Below, one piece after another: positions 19,878-31,001 of a DNA stretch of 64,000 bases. The translations under genes were made by a program, and so were the position numbers. The first letter of the stretch is position 1, and each line of letters begins with the position of its first letter. This DNA is from Mesorhizobium sp. Z1-4. GTDB taxonomy: Bacteria; Pseudomonadota; Alphaproteobacteria; Rhizobiales; Rhizobiaceae. Location: the NCBI RefSeq assembly GCF_004000235.1, contig NZ_RCIO01000006.1, positions 62,001 through 126,000 on the forward strand, written 5' to 3'. The notes beneath the pieces were generated by a model. It was given only the letters and a program-made list of their open reading frames with translations, searched no databases and was not told the origin of the DNA.

Positions 19878-20588
19878 ATGGACCTTGTGCTTCTCAAGGA
19901 ACTGAATGCCGAGCGTGCTGCGCGCCGCGCCGCCATTCTCATCACCGACACCGCGGATGGTGCTGGCCAACTGGTGCGCGAGGGCGACGAAATGTCCGGC
20001 GCACTCGGCGAAGCGATCGGCCGCGCGTTCCGGTCGGGCAAATCAGGCCTCGCCGAGATCGAGGGCCGCGAGCTATTCTTGAATGTTCATGTACCGCCGC
20101 CGCGCCTGGTGGTCATCGGTGCGGTGCATATCAGCCAGGCGCTGGCGCCGATGGCAAAGATCGCCGGCTTCGACATGATGGTCATCGACCCGCGCACCGC
20201 CTTTGCCACCGAGGAACGGTTTGCCGAGGTCGCATTGCATGCCGAATGGCCGGAGGATGTGCTGAAGAACCAGCCGCTCGACGCTTACACGGCGCTCGCA
20301 GCTCTTACCCACGACCCCAAGATCGACGATTACCCGCTTGCGGCGGCGCTAAGAGCCGGCTGCTTCTACGTTGGCGCACTGGGCAGCAGAAGGACGCATG
20401 CCAAGCGCGTTGACCGGTTGAAGGAAGGCGGCCTGTCGGACGCCGAGCTGGATCTCATCCACGCCCCGATCGGCCTCGACATCGCCGCGGCAAGCCCGGC
20501 TGAGATCGCCGTCGCAACGCTGGCGCAGATCATCGAGGCGCTGCGCAAGCGTGAACTTGCCGGCGGGCTCAGCATGAGGGCGGCATGA
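19878..20588 (+). CDS. XdhC-family protein with C-terminal Rossmann domain
   Basis: 236 residues. The N-terminal ~75 residues resemble a reduced XdhC_CoxI part; from RLVVIGAVHISQALAPMAKI on it is the XdhC Rossmann domain, with AALTHDPKIDDYPLAAAL and YVGALGSRRTHAKR as family marks. It likely handles cofactor loading with the short XdhC upstream. ATG 19878 is five bases after the upstream stop; its stop overlaps the next start as ATGA. Confidence 0.87.
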   Translation: MDLVLLKELNAERAARRAAILITDTADGAGQLVREGDEMSGALGEAIGRAFRSGKSGLAEIEGRELFLNVHVPPPRLVVIGAVHISQALAPMAKIAGFDMMVIDPRTAFATEERFAEVALHAEWPEDVLKNQPLDAYTALAALTHDPKIDDYPLAAALRAGCFYVGALGSRRTHAKRVDRLKEGGLSDAELDLIHAPIGLDIAAASPAEIAVATLAQIIEALRKRELAGGLSMRAA

Positions 20589-22192
20589 AATTCGGGCCTT
20601 GCCCGGTCGCCGACGCGGAAGGAACGATCCTCGCGCATTCCATCCAGCTAGGCGGCAAACGCCTGCGCAAGGCGCATCTGCTCACGCGTGAAGACATCGA
20701 GACGCTCGGCGCGGCCGGTGTGACAACTGTCACTGTCGCCCGGCTCGACGCGGGCGATGTCGCGGAAAACGAGGCCGCCGACCGTATCGCGCGGGCGATG
20801 CGCGTCGACGGCGTGGACATCCGCACTGCGTCGACCGGCCGCATCAATCTCCATGCAGCCACGGCTGGTCTGTTGACCGTCGAAAAGACGCGGATCGACG
20901 CGCTGAATGCAATCGACCCTGCGATCACGGTTGCAACCCTTGCCAACTATTCGGCGGTCGAGGCCGGCCAGATGGTCGCGACAGTGAAGATCATTCCATA
21001 TGCCGTCGGCGGCGAACTGGTTGCGGCGGCGGAAGCGAAAGCAGGAGAGGGGGCGGCACTTGCGGTTCACCAGTTCCGGAGCCTCAGGGTGGGGCTTGCG
21101 CAGACCCAGCTGGCGGGATCCAAGGCGTCGGTGCTTGCGAAATCTGCCGAACTGACAGCCGCACGGCTGGCACGCTCGGGCAGCCGCATAACATCCGAGC
21201 GGCGGACCGCGCATGAGGCCGCAGCCCTTGCCGAAGCGCTCAAACCGCTCGCCGGCGAAAACGATCTGCTGATCGCATTTGGCGCATCCGCGGTCAGCGA
21301 CGAGGATGACGTCATACCCGCCGCGATCCGGCTGGCGGGCGGGCGTGTGGAACGCACCGGCATGCCGGTCGATCCGGGAAATCTGCTGGTCGTCGGCGAA
21401 CTCGCCGGCAAACCGGTGCTCGGCGCGCCGGGCTGCGCCCGCAGCCCGAAGGAGAACGGTTTCGACTGGGTACTGGACCGTATCGCGGCCGGGTTGAATG
21501 TGACATCGGACGAAATTGCCGGCATGGGGGTGGGCGGTCTTCTCGCCGAAATCCCATCCCGCCCTCAGCCGCGCGAGGCGCGTGGTGCGCGCCGAATCGA
21601 GATCGGTGGCGTTCTGCTCGCGGCGGGCCGCTCGAGCCGCATGGGTGCGCATAACAAACTGCTGGCGCGTTTCGATGGCGAGGCGCTGGTCCATCGCAGC
21701 GCGCGCACGCTGGTTGAGGCCGGGCTGCGTGACGTTGTTGCTGTGCTCGGCCATCAGGCGGGCGAGGTCGGCGCAGCACTTTCCGACATCGGCATCCGCA
21801 CAGTCGAAAACCCGCAATTTGCCTCAGGCATCGCAAGTTCGCTGGCAACGGGCATCCGTGCTCTGAGCGCCAAGGTCGATGCGGCGATTATCGTATTGGC
21901 TGATATGCCGGCGGTGTCATCGGATGATATCGGCAGTCTTGTCGACGCGTTTCGCGCTCATGGCGGCAAGGCCATCATCCGCGCGACGGCGTCGGGCCAG
22001 CGCGGCAACCCGGTCATTCTGCCGCGTGCGCTGTTTGCCGAGATCGAGGCGCTGCAGGGTGACACCGGCGCGCGCCACATCATCGAAAACAGCGATCTTG
22101 AAGTGATCGACGTCGAACTTGGCGAGGCAGCGCGGATCGACGTGGATACACCCGATGCGTTGAAGGCAGCCGGTGGCGTGATTGAGGACTAG
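20585..22192 (+). CDS. molybdopterin-binding / MocA-like cytidylyltransferase fusion
   Basis: 535 residues in two parts. Residues ~1-335 resemble the MoeA/MoCF molybdopterin-binding fold (ending DLL..GMPVDPGNLLVVGELAGKP). From ~341 on it is a nucleotidyltransferase with LLAAGRSSRMGAHNKLLA and LADMPAVS, the pattern of MocA, which adds CMP to molybdopterin. MCD is the cofactor of xanthine-dehydrogenase-family enzymes, which agrees with the XdhC and Cox-like neighbours. The start overlaps the upstream stop as ATGA. Confidence 0.88.
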   Translation: MKFGPCPVADAEGTILAHSIQLGGKRLRKAHLLTREDIETLGAAGVTTVTVARLDAGDVAENEAADRIARAMRVDGVDIRTASTGRINLHAATAGLLTVEKTRIDALNAIDPAITVATLANYSAVEAGQMVATVKIIPYAVGGELVAAAEAKAGEGAALAVHQFRSLRVGLAQTQLAGSKASVLAKSAELTAARLARSGSRITSERRTAHEAAALAEALKPLAGENDLLIAFGASAVSDEDDVIPAAIRLAGGRVERTGMPVDPGNLLVVGELAGKPVLGAPGCARSPKENGFDWVLDRIAAGLNVTSDEIAGMGVGGLLAEIPSRPQPREARGARRIEIGGVLLAAGRSSRMGAHNKLLARFDGEALVHRSARTLVEAGLRDVVAVLGHQAGEVGAALSDIGIRTVENPQFASGIASSLATGIRALSAKVDAAIIVLADMPAVSSDDIGSLVDAFRAHGGKAIIRATASGQRGNPVILPRALFAEIEALQGDTGARHIIENSDLEVIDVELGEAARIDVDTPDALKAAGGVIED

Positions 22193-22226
22193 CCGTCGGC
22201 ACGGTGAAGTGCTTACCCTTGCGCCG

Positions 22227-23093
22227 ATGAATCGTACGTTCCTTCCAGCGCTGTTCCTGCTCCTTTCGACCGGCCTGGCGGCAGCGCAGCTGCTGCCGCC
22301 GCACAAGGACAACCTCTTTGCTTATCCCGGCCTGCTTTCGGCGGACGATGATGGCGGCTACCGCGTTGTCGATTACGACGAAATGCGCGACATCAACGGC
22401 CGCGACCAGACGCCGGAGCGCCGGGTACACAACAAGTACGTCTCGACCGGCGTGCGCCGAGAGCAACATGATCTGATTGCCGAAACCTCGGCCGGCAAGG
22501 TGCGCCACATCGCGGTCGGCACCTCGCGACGCGCCAGCGTGATCGTCGTCTATCTGCACGGGCAGGGCGGCAGCCGCCGCCAGGGCGCCGACGACTTTAC
22601 CTTCGGCGGCAATTTCAACCGCATCAAGAACCTCGTGCACAATGCGCGTGGGCTATATATCTCGCCCGATTTCAGCGATTTCGGCGAAAAGGGTGCGGCC
22701 GAAATCAAGGCGCTGCTGTCGATCTACTTGCGTGCCTCGCCCGAGGCGGAAGTTGTCTTTGCCTGTGGTTCGATGGGCGGCGCACTGTGCTGGCGCCTCG
22801 CCCGCGACGCCGACATCGCGCCGCGGCTGGGAGGGCTCATGCTTTTGGGTTCGCTGTGGGACAGCGAATTCATGAGCAGCGCTGCTTTCCGTGGTTCGGT
22901 GCCGGTATTCCTCGGCCATGGCAGCCGCGACAGCGTATTTCCGATCGAGAAGATGGAGGCGTTCTACCGCTCGGTGAGGAAAGCAAAGCCGGGTTATCCC
23001 ATCCGCATGGTCCGGTTTGAGACGGGCAGCCATGGCACGCCGATCCGCATGACCGACTGGCGCGAGACCATCAACTGGATGCTGGCGCAGTAA
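22227..23093 (+). CDS. secreted alpha/beta-hydrolase family protein
   Basis: 288 residues with a clear signal peptide (cleavage near residue 20, AAA/QLL). It has VVYLHGQGGSRRQGADDF (oxyanion loop), FACGSMGGALCWR (nucleophile serine), GHGSRDSVFPIEKM (acid) and GSHGTPIRM (His), so the catalytic triad looks whole. The substrate is unknown. ATG 22227 fits the signal peptide; the frame before it overlaps the previous gene. The DUF1330 gene follows 10 bp later. Confidence 0.8.
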   Translation: MNRTFLPALFLLLSTGLAAAQLLPPHKDNLFAYPGLLSADDDGGYRVVDYDEMRDINGRDQTPERRVHNKYVSTGVRREQHDLIAETSAGKVRHIAVGTSRRASVIVVYLHGQGGSRRQGADDFTFGGNFNRIKNLVHNARGLYISPDFSDFGEKGAAEIKALLSIYLRASPEAEVVFACGSMGGALCWRLARDADIAPRLGGLMLLGSLWDSEFMSSAAFRGSVPVFLGHGSRDSVFPIEKMEAFYRSVRKAKPGYPIRMVRFETGSHGTPIRMTDWRETINWMLAQ

Positions 23094-23103
23094 GGAGGCT
23101 CTC

Positions 23104-23517
23104 ATGTTCGTTGACCCGACACGCGAAATGTTCGGCAGGTTCCGGGGGCTTTCCGAGGAGGGCCTGATCCACATGCTCAATCTTGTGCGCCTGCGCGACA
23201 AAGCCGAGTATGAGGACGGTACCGCCGCCACCGGCGCGGAGGCCTATGCGGCCTACGGGCGTGAGAGCGGGCCGATCTTCCGCCGCGTCGGCGGCCGCAT
23301 CGCCTGGTCCGGCGATTTCAGGCTGATGCTGATCGGGCCGGAAGATGAGCGGTGGGATTTGTGCTTCATCGCGGAATACCCGAGCGGCGCCGCTTTCGTG
23401 GAAATGGTCAAGGATCCCGACTACCAGAAGGCCGTACGCCACCGGCAGGCGGCGGTGCTGGATTCGCGCCTCATCAGGCTTGCGCCGCGCAATTCCGGTT
23501 CTGGCTTCGGAGAGTAG
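23104..23517 (+). CDS. DUF1330-like small protein
   Basis: 137 residues. MLNLVRLRDKAEYEDG, EAYAAYGRESGPIFRRVGG and FVEMVKDPDYQKAVRHRQAAVLDSRLIRL match the DUF1330 dimeric alpha-beta-barrel fold, whose members have no settled function. AAGGAGG lies seven bases before the ATG. It probably shares a transcript with the secreted hydrolase. Its stop is only 3 bp from the stop of the convergent DUF1176 gene. Confidence 0.78.
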   Translation: MFVDPTREMFGRFRGLSEEGLIHMLNLVRLRDKAEYEDGTAATGAEAYAAYGRESGPIFRRVGGRIAWSGDFRLMLIGPEDERWDLCFIAEYPSGAAFVEMVKDPDYQKAVRHRQAAVLDSRLIRLAPRNSGSGFGE

Positions 23518-23520
23518 GCT

Positions 23521-24555
23521 TCAGGGTCCCGAGGCGTAGTCCACCACTGTGCGAGGGTTGATTTCGCCGTCATAGGACGCATCGACATCGAAACGCACCA
23601 GCGAGAATTCGCCACTGCGAAACAGCCATTCGCCGCGGGAAGAGGCGTCGCCCACGCCGCGCCATTTCGACCATGAATGAAGCGTGTTTGTAGCCGGATC
23701 GAACTCGGAATTGACGAGTTCGCCAACCGATTTGAAGCCGATCACGTAGATCGCATCGACCGGCTTGTCGAAGTCGTCGTCCTGGTAGCGGATGTCCAGG
23801 TGCGGCGTGGCGAATGAAAGCAGGCGCAGCTCGTTGAACTCGTCGCCGTAAATGTAGACCTCGGATTCGTTATAGGCGCCGCGATTGCAGGGGAAGCGGA
23901 AGAGCTTCGCTGTGTGTTCCGGGTCGCTGGCGGTCTCATATGCGTAGCGGAAGCTGAGATCGTAGGTCTCCGGTGTGCGTTCTTCCGCCGTCAATTCCTC
24001 CATGCGCTGGCAGCTCTGAGCGAAGGCGTCTTCCCAAAGCGCGATTGCCCGGTCGCGCAGCAGGTCGGCCGCGGGCAGGGGCGCGCCGCCATCGCAATTC
24101 GCCGGCACCGATTCATCCAGCTTGGCGCTGGAGGCTGAAAACCGGCCGCTGGAAATGCTGAGCGGCGTGAAGGCATCCGTCGCGATTTCCGGATTTGCCA
24201 TGCGCAGGCTGTAGCAGCCGGAAAATACCCGCACACTGCCATCGCTCGCATGCGCTTCGATGGCTAGCGGCAGCTGCAACATGATGCTTCCCGCAGCACC
24301 TTCCTCGGCCACCCGGCCGGTGCGGACTTTCACGCTTTCGGTGCCTGAAAAGCCTTCGGCGTAGTCTTCCAGTGACGACGCCGGCGGTTCCGAGAAGTAG
24401 CTCCAGGCGCGCGCATATTCCTTGCGGTTGACCGCGTTGTAGAGCGATTTGACCAGCGATGCCGCGTCTGACCGGTCGTCGAGATAGGCTTCCTCGGCCA
24501 GCGCGCTGCTGCACGCCACCGCCATGCCGCAAGTGATCACCAGAGCAAGCCGCAT
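23521..24555 (-). CDS. DUF1176-like secreted protein
   Basis: 344 residues. A signal peptide ends near ALA/EE (residue 20). The long second half with LWEDAFAQSCQRMEELTAEE, LFRFPCNRGAYNESEVYIYG and a beta-rich GEWLFRSGEFSLVRFDVDASYDGE tail fits DUF1176, a family of alphaproteobacterial periplasmic proteins of unknown role. ATG 24555 has GGAGGAG upstream and starts the signal peptide; the open frame beyond it to 24669 is not supported. Confidence 0.78.
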   Translation of the reverse strand: MRLALVITCGMAVACSSALAEEAYLDDRSDAASLVKSLYNAVNRKEYARAWSYFSEPPASSLEDYAEGFSGTESVKVRTGRVAEEGAAGSIMLQLPLAIEAHASDGSVRVFSGCYSLRMANPEIATDAFTPLSISSGRFSASSAKLDESVPANCDGGAPLPAADLLRDRAIALWEDAFAQSCQRMEELTAEERTPETYDLSFRYAYETASDPEHTAKLFRFPCNRGAYNESEVYIYGDEFNELRLLSFATPHLDIRYQDDDFDKPVDAIYVIGFKSVGELVNSEFDPATNTLHSWSKWRGVGDASSRGEWLFRSGEFSLVRFDVDASYDGEINPRTVVDYASGP

Positions 24556-24784
24556 GATTCTCCTCCGCCGCTTCAATACCGGATCATGCCGGGAAATGCG
24601 GCGAGACTGCGCTTTTGACCTGGTGAGCGCAAGCGTTTCCGCTGCTTCGCGCCGCCTTGGCACGGGCATCGGCGGCCTCCGGGCGCAGCTCGCTAAAATG
24701 CCGAATATCCGTGGGGCAAATCCTTAAGCCGCTTCGGCTAGGCTCAATTGCGAGTAAGTCTATCCTGCGGGAGACATATCTGGA

Positions 24785-25267
24785 ATGCACAAGAACCGCG
24801 ATTTTGCGTCAGTTCTTGATCAGTTGATGGCTCAGGCCGCCGCGGACGAAAATGATGCGCCGGCCCGGGCTGTACGGCTCGATCCGCTGTCGATCGCGGA
24901 TGAGCTGTGTTCGGGCAGGATTGTCTTCTCGCCCGAGGAACTGACCGCGCGCTATGCGGACGACATGCACAACGCGGCGGGCAAACCTGCCGCCGGCGGC
25001 CGGCCGGTGGTCGATGCACCACCGCTGGATCCTGCGCCTAAAGCCCTGAATACCGATCGCGAATCGATCGCCCGCGAGCTTGGGCTCGACGGACGGCGCA
25101 TTCCGCCTGATCTCGACGGCCTGCGTCGCCGGTTCGCATCCCGCAACCACCCCGATCTGGTGGCGCCGCATTTGCGCGACGCGGCCATGGTGCGCATGCA
25201 GACGGCAAACATGCTGATCGACGAGGCGAAGAAGAAGCGCAAGGGCGGCTTTTTTGCACGCTCCTAG
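24785..25267 (+). CDS. J-domain-like hypothetical protein
   Basis: 160 residues. The N-terminal part is polar and disordered-looking. Residues ~93-150 (IARELGL..., LRRRFASRNHPDLVAPHL..., MQTANMLIDEAKKKR) have the helix-loop-helix layout of a DnaJ J-domain, with HPD at 122-124. That suggests a cofactor for DnaK with a special client, but the J-domain is short and the resemblance is by eye. The stop is shared as CTAG with the convergent MATE gene. Confidence 0.7.
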   Translation: MHKNRDFASVLDQLMAQAAADENDAPARAVRLDPLSIADELCSGRIVFSPEELTARYADDMHNAAGKPAAGGRPVVDAPPLDPAPKALNTDRESIARELGLDGRRIPPDLDGLRRRFASRNHPDLVAPHLRDAAMVRMQTANMLIDEAKKKRKGGFFARS

Positions 25268-26649
25268 TTGAGCAGCCTGTCGCGCCGCATCCAGCGCACG
25301 ACCAGCATGACCGCAACAGCGGCCAGCCCGAAGAACAGACCCAGCCAGACACCGACGCCGTTCATCCCGGCAGGAAATGCAAGAATGTAGCTGAGCGGCA
25401 GCCCAAGACCCCAATAGCCGATCGCCGCCAGAACCATGGGTTTCGCCGTGTCGTGCAAGCCGCGCAACATGCCTGACGTCACGGCTTGCGCGCCGTCGAC
25501 GATCTGGAAAAGTGCCGCCAGCGAAAGGAAGGTCACAGCCGTTGCCACAACGGCCGCATTGGCTGCGTCGTCGGTATCGATGAAGGCAGCGATCAGCAGC
25601 CTTGGCAGCAACAGCATAACCAGCGCGGTCAGTGCCATGAAGCTGACGCCGATGACAAATGCGGTCCAGCCGGCGAGGCTCACTGCATCTGGGTTGCGCG
25701 CGCCATAGGCCCGTCCGACGCGTACCGTCACCGCCTGGCCGATACTCATCGGCACCATGAAGGAAACCGATGCGATCTGAATGGCAATCGCATGCGCGGC
25801 AAGCGCCACCGGCCCGATCAATCCCATCAGGAAGGTGGCAGCATTGAAGATCGACACCTCGAAGGCGAGAATGCCGGCAATCGGCGCGCCGAGCTTGAAC
25901 AGCTGGACGAAACGCGGCCAGTCCGGGCGCCAGAAGCGGCCGAACAGGCGGTAGCGCCGAAATTGCTTTTCCAGGCTGACCACCAGCGCCATGCCGGCGA
26001 ACATCAAGATGTTCGACGTAGTTGTGGCAATGCCGGCGCCAACCAGCTCCAGCCGTGGAAAGCCGAGATTGCCGAACATCAGGCACCAGTTGGCAAACAC
26101 GTTGAACGACACCGCCACAAGCACGATTGCGAGGGCCCAGCCAGGGCGCTCCAGTGCCGAGATGAAATTTCTCAGAACGATGTAGCCGTAGAACGGCAGG
26201 GTCGCCCACAACATGGCGCGAATATAGGCACCGGCCATAACGGAAAGCTGCGGGTCTTGCCCCATCCAGGCAAGCACGGCGCCGCCATGCCAGAGGAAAA
26301 ACCACAGCGGTATCGACGCGGCTACAGCCAGCCAGAGCCCTTGGCGCACCGTTCGGCGCACGTCGCGCACCGAGTGCCGGTTGCGGCCAAGCTCCGAGGC
26401 GATCATGGGCGAGGTGGCAAGCATGAGCCCCAGCCCCAGCATCATGGGACCGAAATAGAGGTTGCCGCCCAGCGCGCCGGCCGCGAGCGATTGCGGGCCC
26501 AGCCGCCCCATCATGATCACGTCCGTCGTGGTCATGCTCATCTGGGCGAGATTTGTCAGGATCATCGGCAAGGCGAGCGCCGCCATGGCCCGCACTTCCG
26601 CAAGCCAGCCGCTGCTTGATGGTGCAGCATGTGGCGCCGCGGTGGTCAT
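25264..26649 (-). CDS. MATE-family (NorM-like) multidrug efflux transporter
   Basis: 461 residues, about twelve hydrophobic helices arranged as two similar halves, with ALALPMILTNLAQMSMTTTDVIMMGRLG at the first helix, which is the usual MATE start. MATE pumps export cationic drugs by Na+ or H+ antiport. ATG 26649 has AGGAG eight bases upstream; the frame extends to 26772 without similarity. It is divergent from pyrG. Confidence 0.92.
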   Translation of the reverse strand: MTTAAPHAAPSSSGWLAEVRAMAALALPMILTNLAQMSMTTTDVIMMGRLGPQSLAAGALGGNLYFGPMMLGLGLMLATSPMIASELGRNRHSVRDVRRTVRQGLWLAVAASIPLWFFLWHGGAVLAWMGQDPQLSVMAGAYIRAMLWATLPFYGYIVLRNFISALERPGWALAIVLVAVSFNVFANWCLMFGNLGFPRLELVGAGIATTTSNILMFAGMALVVSLEKQFRRYRLFGRFWRPDWPRFVQLFKLGAPIAGILAFEVSIFNAATFLMGLIGPVALAAHAIAIQIASVSFMVPMSIGQAVTVRVGRAYGARNPDAVSLAGWTAFVIGVSFMALTALVMLLLPRLLIAAFIDTDDAANAAVVATAVTFLSLAALFQIVDGAQAVTSGMLRGLHDTAKPMVLAAIGYWGLGLPLSYILAFPAGMNGVGVWLGLFFGLAAVAVMLVVRWMRRDRLLN

Positions 26650-26804
26650 GAGAATCTGCTCCTGCAAGGAATCGGCTTCTATCCATGTGGACCGTCTTTT
26701 CAAGCACCTTGATTTGGTCCAGCTCTCGCGGTGTTTGCCGCCTGCCGCGAAAAAGATGGCTGCAAACGACATTTCTGCTGGCGGAATCAGTTCGCCGCCG
26801 GTAA

Positions 26805-28445
<1,641 letters not shown>

Positions 28446-28448
28446 GGG

Positions 28449-29060
28449 TTAGAACGTCGCCTCGGCTTTGAGTGCGTTCTCCAGCATACGCTCATAGGCG
28501 GCGCGCGGTACGTCGCGCGCGCCGAAGCGCTTCAGGTGCTCAGTCGTGAACTGCGTGTCGAGCAGCCGAAAGCCGCGTACGCGCAAATGCTCGACCAGAT
28601 GCGCCAGGCAGACCTTTGAGGCATCTCGCTGACGTGAAAACATGCTCTCGCCGAAAAACGCCGCGCCGAGCGTAACGCCGTAAAGGCCTCCGACCAGTTT
28701 GCCCTCGAGCCACGCCTCCACCGTGTGGCAGTGCCCCTGTTCGAAAAGTGCGGAATAGGCTTCCCTGATAGGTTTGTTGATCCAGGTGCTTTGCCTGCCG
28801 GGGCGTGATTCCGCACATCCTGCAATAACGCCCCTGAAATCGCTGTCGCGCCTGATCTCAAACCGGTCCTGCCGCAGGAGTTTTGCGAGGCTCTTGGGCA
28901 CGTGAAACGCATCGAGAGGCAGAATTCCACGCGTCTCCGGACGTACCCAGAATACCTCCGGGTCGTCGGCTCCTTCGGCCATCGGAAACACGCCGGTGGC
29001 ATAGGCCCGAAGCAGCAGGTCGGGCGGGATGCGCAGTCCGGGCGCAAAAGGCCGGCTCAC
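28449..29060 (-). CDS. aat: leucyl/phenylalanyl-tRNA-protein transferase
   Basis: 203 residues. Aat adds Leu or Phe to proteins with N-terminal Arg or Lys, marking them for ClpS/ClpAP. The [32 protein letters not shown] and [19 protein letters not shown] segments are family signatures. The start is GTG 29060 with no strong binding site; the N-terminus is slightly short compared with some relatives. It lies 78 bp downstream of accC and probably belongs to that transcript. Confidence 0.93.
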   Translation of the reverse strand: MSRPFAPGLRIPPDLLLRAYATGVFPMAEGADDPEVFWVRPETRGILPLDAFHVPKSLAKLLRQDRFEIRRDSDFRGVIAGCAESRPGRQSTWINKPIREAYSALFEQGHCHTVEAWLEGKLVGGLYGVTLGAAFFGESMFSRQRDASKVCLAHLVEHLRVRGFRLLDTQFTTEHLKRFGARDVPRAAYERMLENALKAEATF

Positions 29061-29138
29061 CGGTGAAACTGTCCAGGTCGCATCGCGATATTATGCGCGC
29101 TGCCGCGGCAGACTTTCAATGACAACAATGGCGGCAGG

Positions 29139-30485
29139 TCAGGTATCGGCCTTGGCGAGATATTTCTCCAGCCAGTGAATGTCATAGTCGCCATTGGCGA
29201 TGTCGCGGCTGTTCACCAGGTCCTGGAACAGCGGCAGCGTCGTCTTGATGCCGTCGACCACGAATTCGCCCAGCGCGCGCCTCAGCCGCATCATGCACTC
29301 GACCCGGTTGGAGCCGTGCACGATCAGCTTGCCGATGAGGCTGTCGTAATAGGGCGGGATCTTGTAGCCCGAGAACACGGCTGAATCGACCCTGACACCG
29401 AGCCCGCCCGGCGTGTGGAAATGCGAGACGGTTCCCGGCGAAGGGGCAAACGTCTTCGGGTCTTCGGCATTGATGCGGCACTCGATCGCATGTCCGTTGA
29501 ACTGGACGTCTTTCTGTTCGACCGAAAGGCCGGCGCCCGATGCAACTCTGATCTGCTCATGCACAAGGTCGATACCCGTGATCGCTTCCGTCACCGGGTG
29601 TTCGACCTGCAGGCGCGTGTTCATTTCGATGAAATAGAACTCGCCGTTTTCGTAGAGGAACTCGATCGTGCCAGCACCGGCATATTTCAGGTCCGCCATG
29701 GCGTTGGCCACCGTCATGCCGATACGCGAGCGGTCGGCCGCGTTAAGTGCGGGAGAGTTGGCCTCTTCCCAGACTTTCTGGTGGCGCCGCTGCAGCGAGC
29801 AGTCGCGTTCGCCCAGGTGAACAGCCCTGCCGTCGCCATCGCCCACCACCTGAACCTCGATGTGGCGCGGCTTTTCGAGGTATTTTTCGATGTAGACGGC
29901 GTCATCGCCGAATGCGGCGCCGGCTTCGGAGCGCGCGGTTGCCAGCGCGACGTCGATATCGTCTTCGTTGCGCGCGACCTTCATGCCGCGTCCGCCGCCG
30001 CCGGCCGAGGCCTTGATGATGACGGGATAACCGATCTCGGCTGCGATGCGCTTTGCCTCCGCATCCTCCGTCACCGCGCCGTCCGAGCCCGGAACGACCG
30101 GAATGCCCAGCCGCTTGGCAGTGCGTTTGGCCTCGATCTTGTCGCCCATGACACGGATATGATCCGCCCGCGGGCCGATGAAGGTGATGTTGTGCGCGTC
30201 CAGAATGTCGGCGAACTTGGCATTCTCCGACAGAAATCCGTAACCCGGATGCACTGCGTCTGCGCCGGTGATCTCGCAGGCGGCGACGATCTGGTGAATG
30301 TTCAGATAGCTGTCGCGCGAGGGCGGCGGCCCGATGCAAACGCTTTCGTCCGCAAGCCGCACATGCATGGCCTCGGCGTCGGCGGTAGAATGCACCGCGA
30401 CGGTCTGGATGCCGAGCTCCTTCGCCGCGCGCAGAACGCGCAGCGCGATCTCACCGCGGTTGGCGATCAGGATTTTGTGGAACAT
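29139..30485 (-). CDS. accC: acetyl-CoA carboxylase, biotin carboxylase subunit
   Basis: 448 residues with the ATP-grasp pattern of biotin carboxylase: ILIANRGEIALRVLRAAKELG at the start, KASAGGGGRGMKVARNE (glycine loop), FIEMNTRLQVEHPVTE (metal and bicarbonate site). It carboxylates biotin on AccB in the first committed step of fatty-acid synthesis. It begins 9 bp after accB ends. The pair is the housekeeping form; carboxyltransferase genes accA and accD are not in the window. Confidence 0.97.
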   Translation of the reverse strand: MFHKILIANRGEIALRVLRAAKELGIQTVAVHSTADAEAMHVRLADESVCIGPPPSRDSYLNIHQIVAACEITGADAVHPGYGFLSENAKFADILDAHNITFIGPRADHIRVMGDKIEAKRTAKRLGIPVVPGSDGAVTEDAEAKRIAAEIGYPVIIKASAGGGGRGMKVARNEDDIDVALATARSEAGAAFGDDAVYIEKYLEKPRHIEVQVVGDGDGRAVHLGERDCSLQRRHQKVWEEANSPALNAADRSRIGMTVANAMADLKYAGAGTIEFLYENGEFYFIEMNTRLQVEHPVTEAITGIDLVHEQIRVASGAGLSVEQKDVQFNGHAIECRINAEDPKTFAPSPGTVSHFHTPGGLGVRVDSAVFSGYKIPPYYDSLIGKLIVHGSNRVECMMRLRRALGEFVVDGIKTTLPLFQDLVNSRDIANGDYDIHWLEKYLAKADT

Positions 30486-30494
30486 CCCGGCGGC

Positions 30495-30971
30495 CTATTC
30501 GATCACGACAAGCGGCTCGCCGAATTCGACGGGCTGCATATCCTCAAAGAGAATTTCCCTCACCGTACCGGCTCTGGGCGCCGGTATCTGGTTCATCGTC
30601 TTCATCGCTTCGATGATGAGCAGCGTCTGTCCCTCGCGAACCGACTGGCCGACCTCGATGAACGCCTTGGCGCCGGGCGAGGGCGCCATATAGGCGGTTC
30701 CGACCATCGGCGACGTAACGGCATTCTTGGACGGCGACGGTTTGCCTCCCGGCGCCGGCTCCGCGGCCTTCTGCTCCTGAGCGGCGGGTGCGGGCGCCTC
30801 TGCATGTGCGGCTGGTACCTGATAGGTCGCCTGCACGCCTGCTGCCTGGCGCGATACGCGCACCTTCATGTCGCCGATTTCGACTTCGATCTCGGTCAGT
30901 TTGGTTTCGTTGAGGATGCCCGCGAGATCGCGGATCATCTGCTGGTCTATTTCGGACTTCCTGGTCGACAT
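30495..30971 (-). CDS. accB: acetyl-CoA carboxylase biotin carboxyl carrier protein
   Basis: 158 residues. The N-terminal helical part, an Ala/Pro-rich linker at ~52-80, and a C-terminal biotinyl domain with [10 protein letters not shown]; Lys124 is the biotin attachment residue. The protein carries carboxybiotin between AccC and the transferase. It lies in the order aroQ-accB-accC-aat, which is common in Rhizobiales, 30 bp after aroQ. Confidence 0.96.
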   Translation of the reverse strand: MSTRKSEIDQQMIRDLAGILNETKLTEIEVEIGDMKVRVSRQAAGVQATYQVPAAHAEAPAPAAQEQKAAEPAPGGKPSPSKNAVTSPMVGTAYMAPSPGAKAFIEVGQSVREGQTLLIIEAMKTMNQIPAPRAGTVREILFEDMQPVEFGEPLVVIE

Positions 30972-31001
30972 TCCACCCCTGCCTTTGCCCGGATTATCAG
31001 G

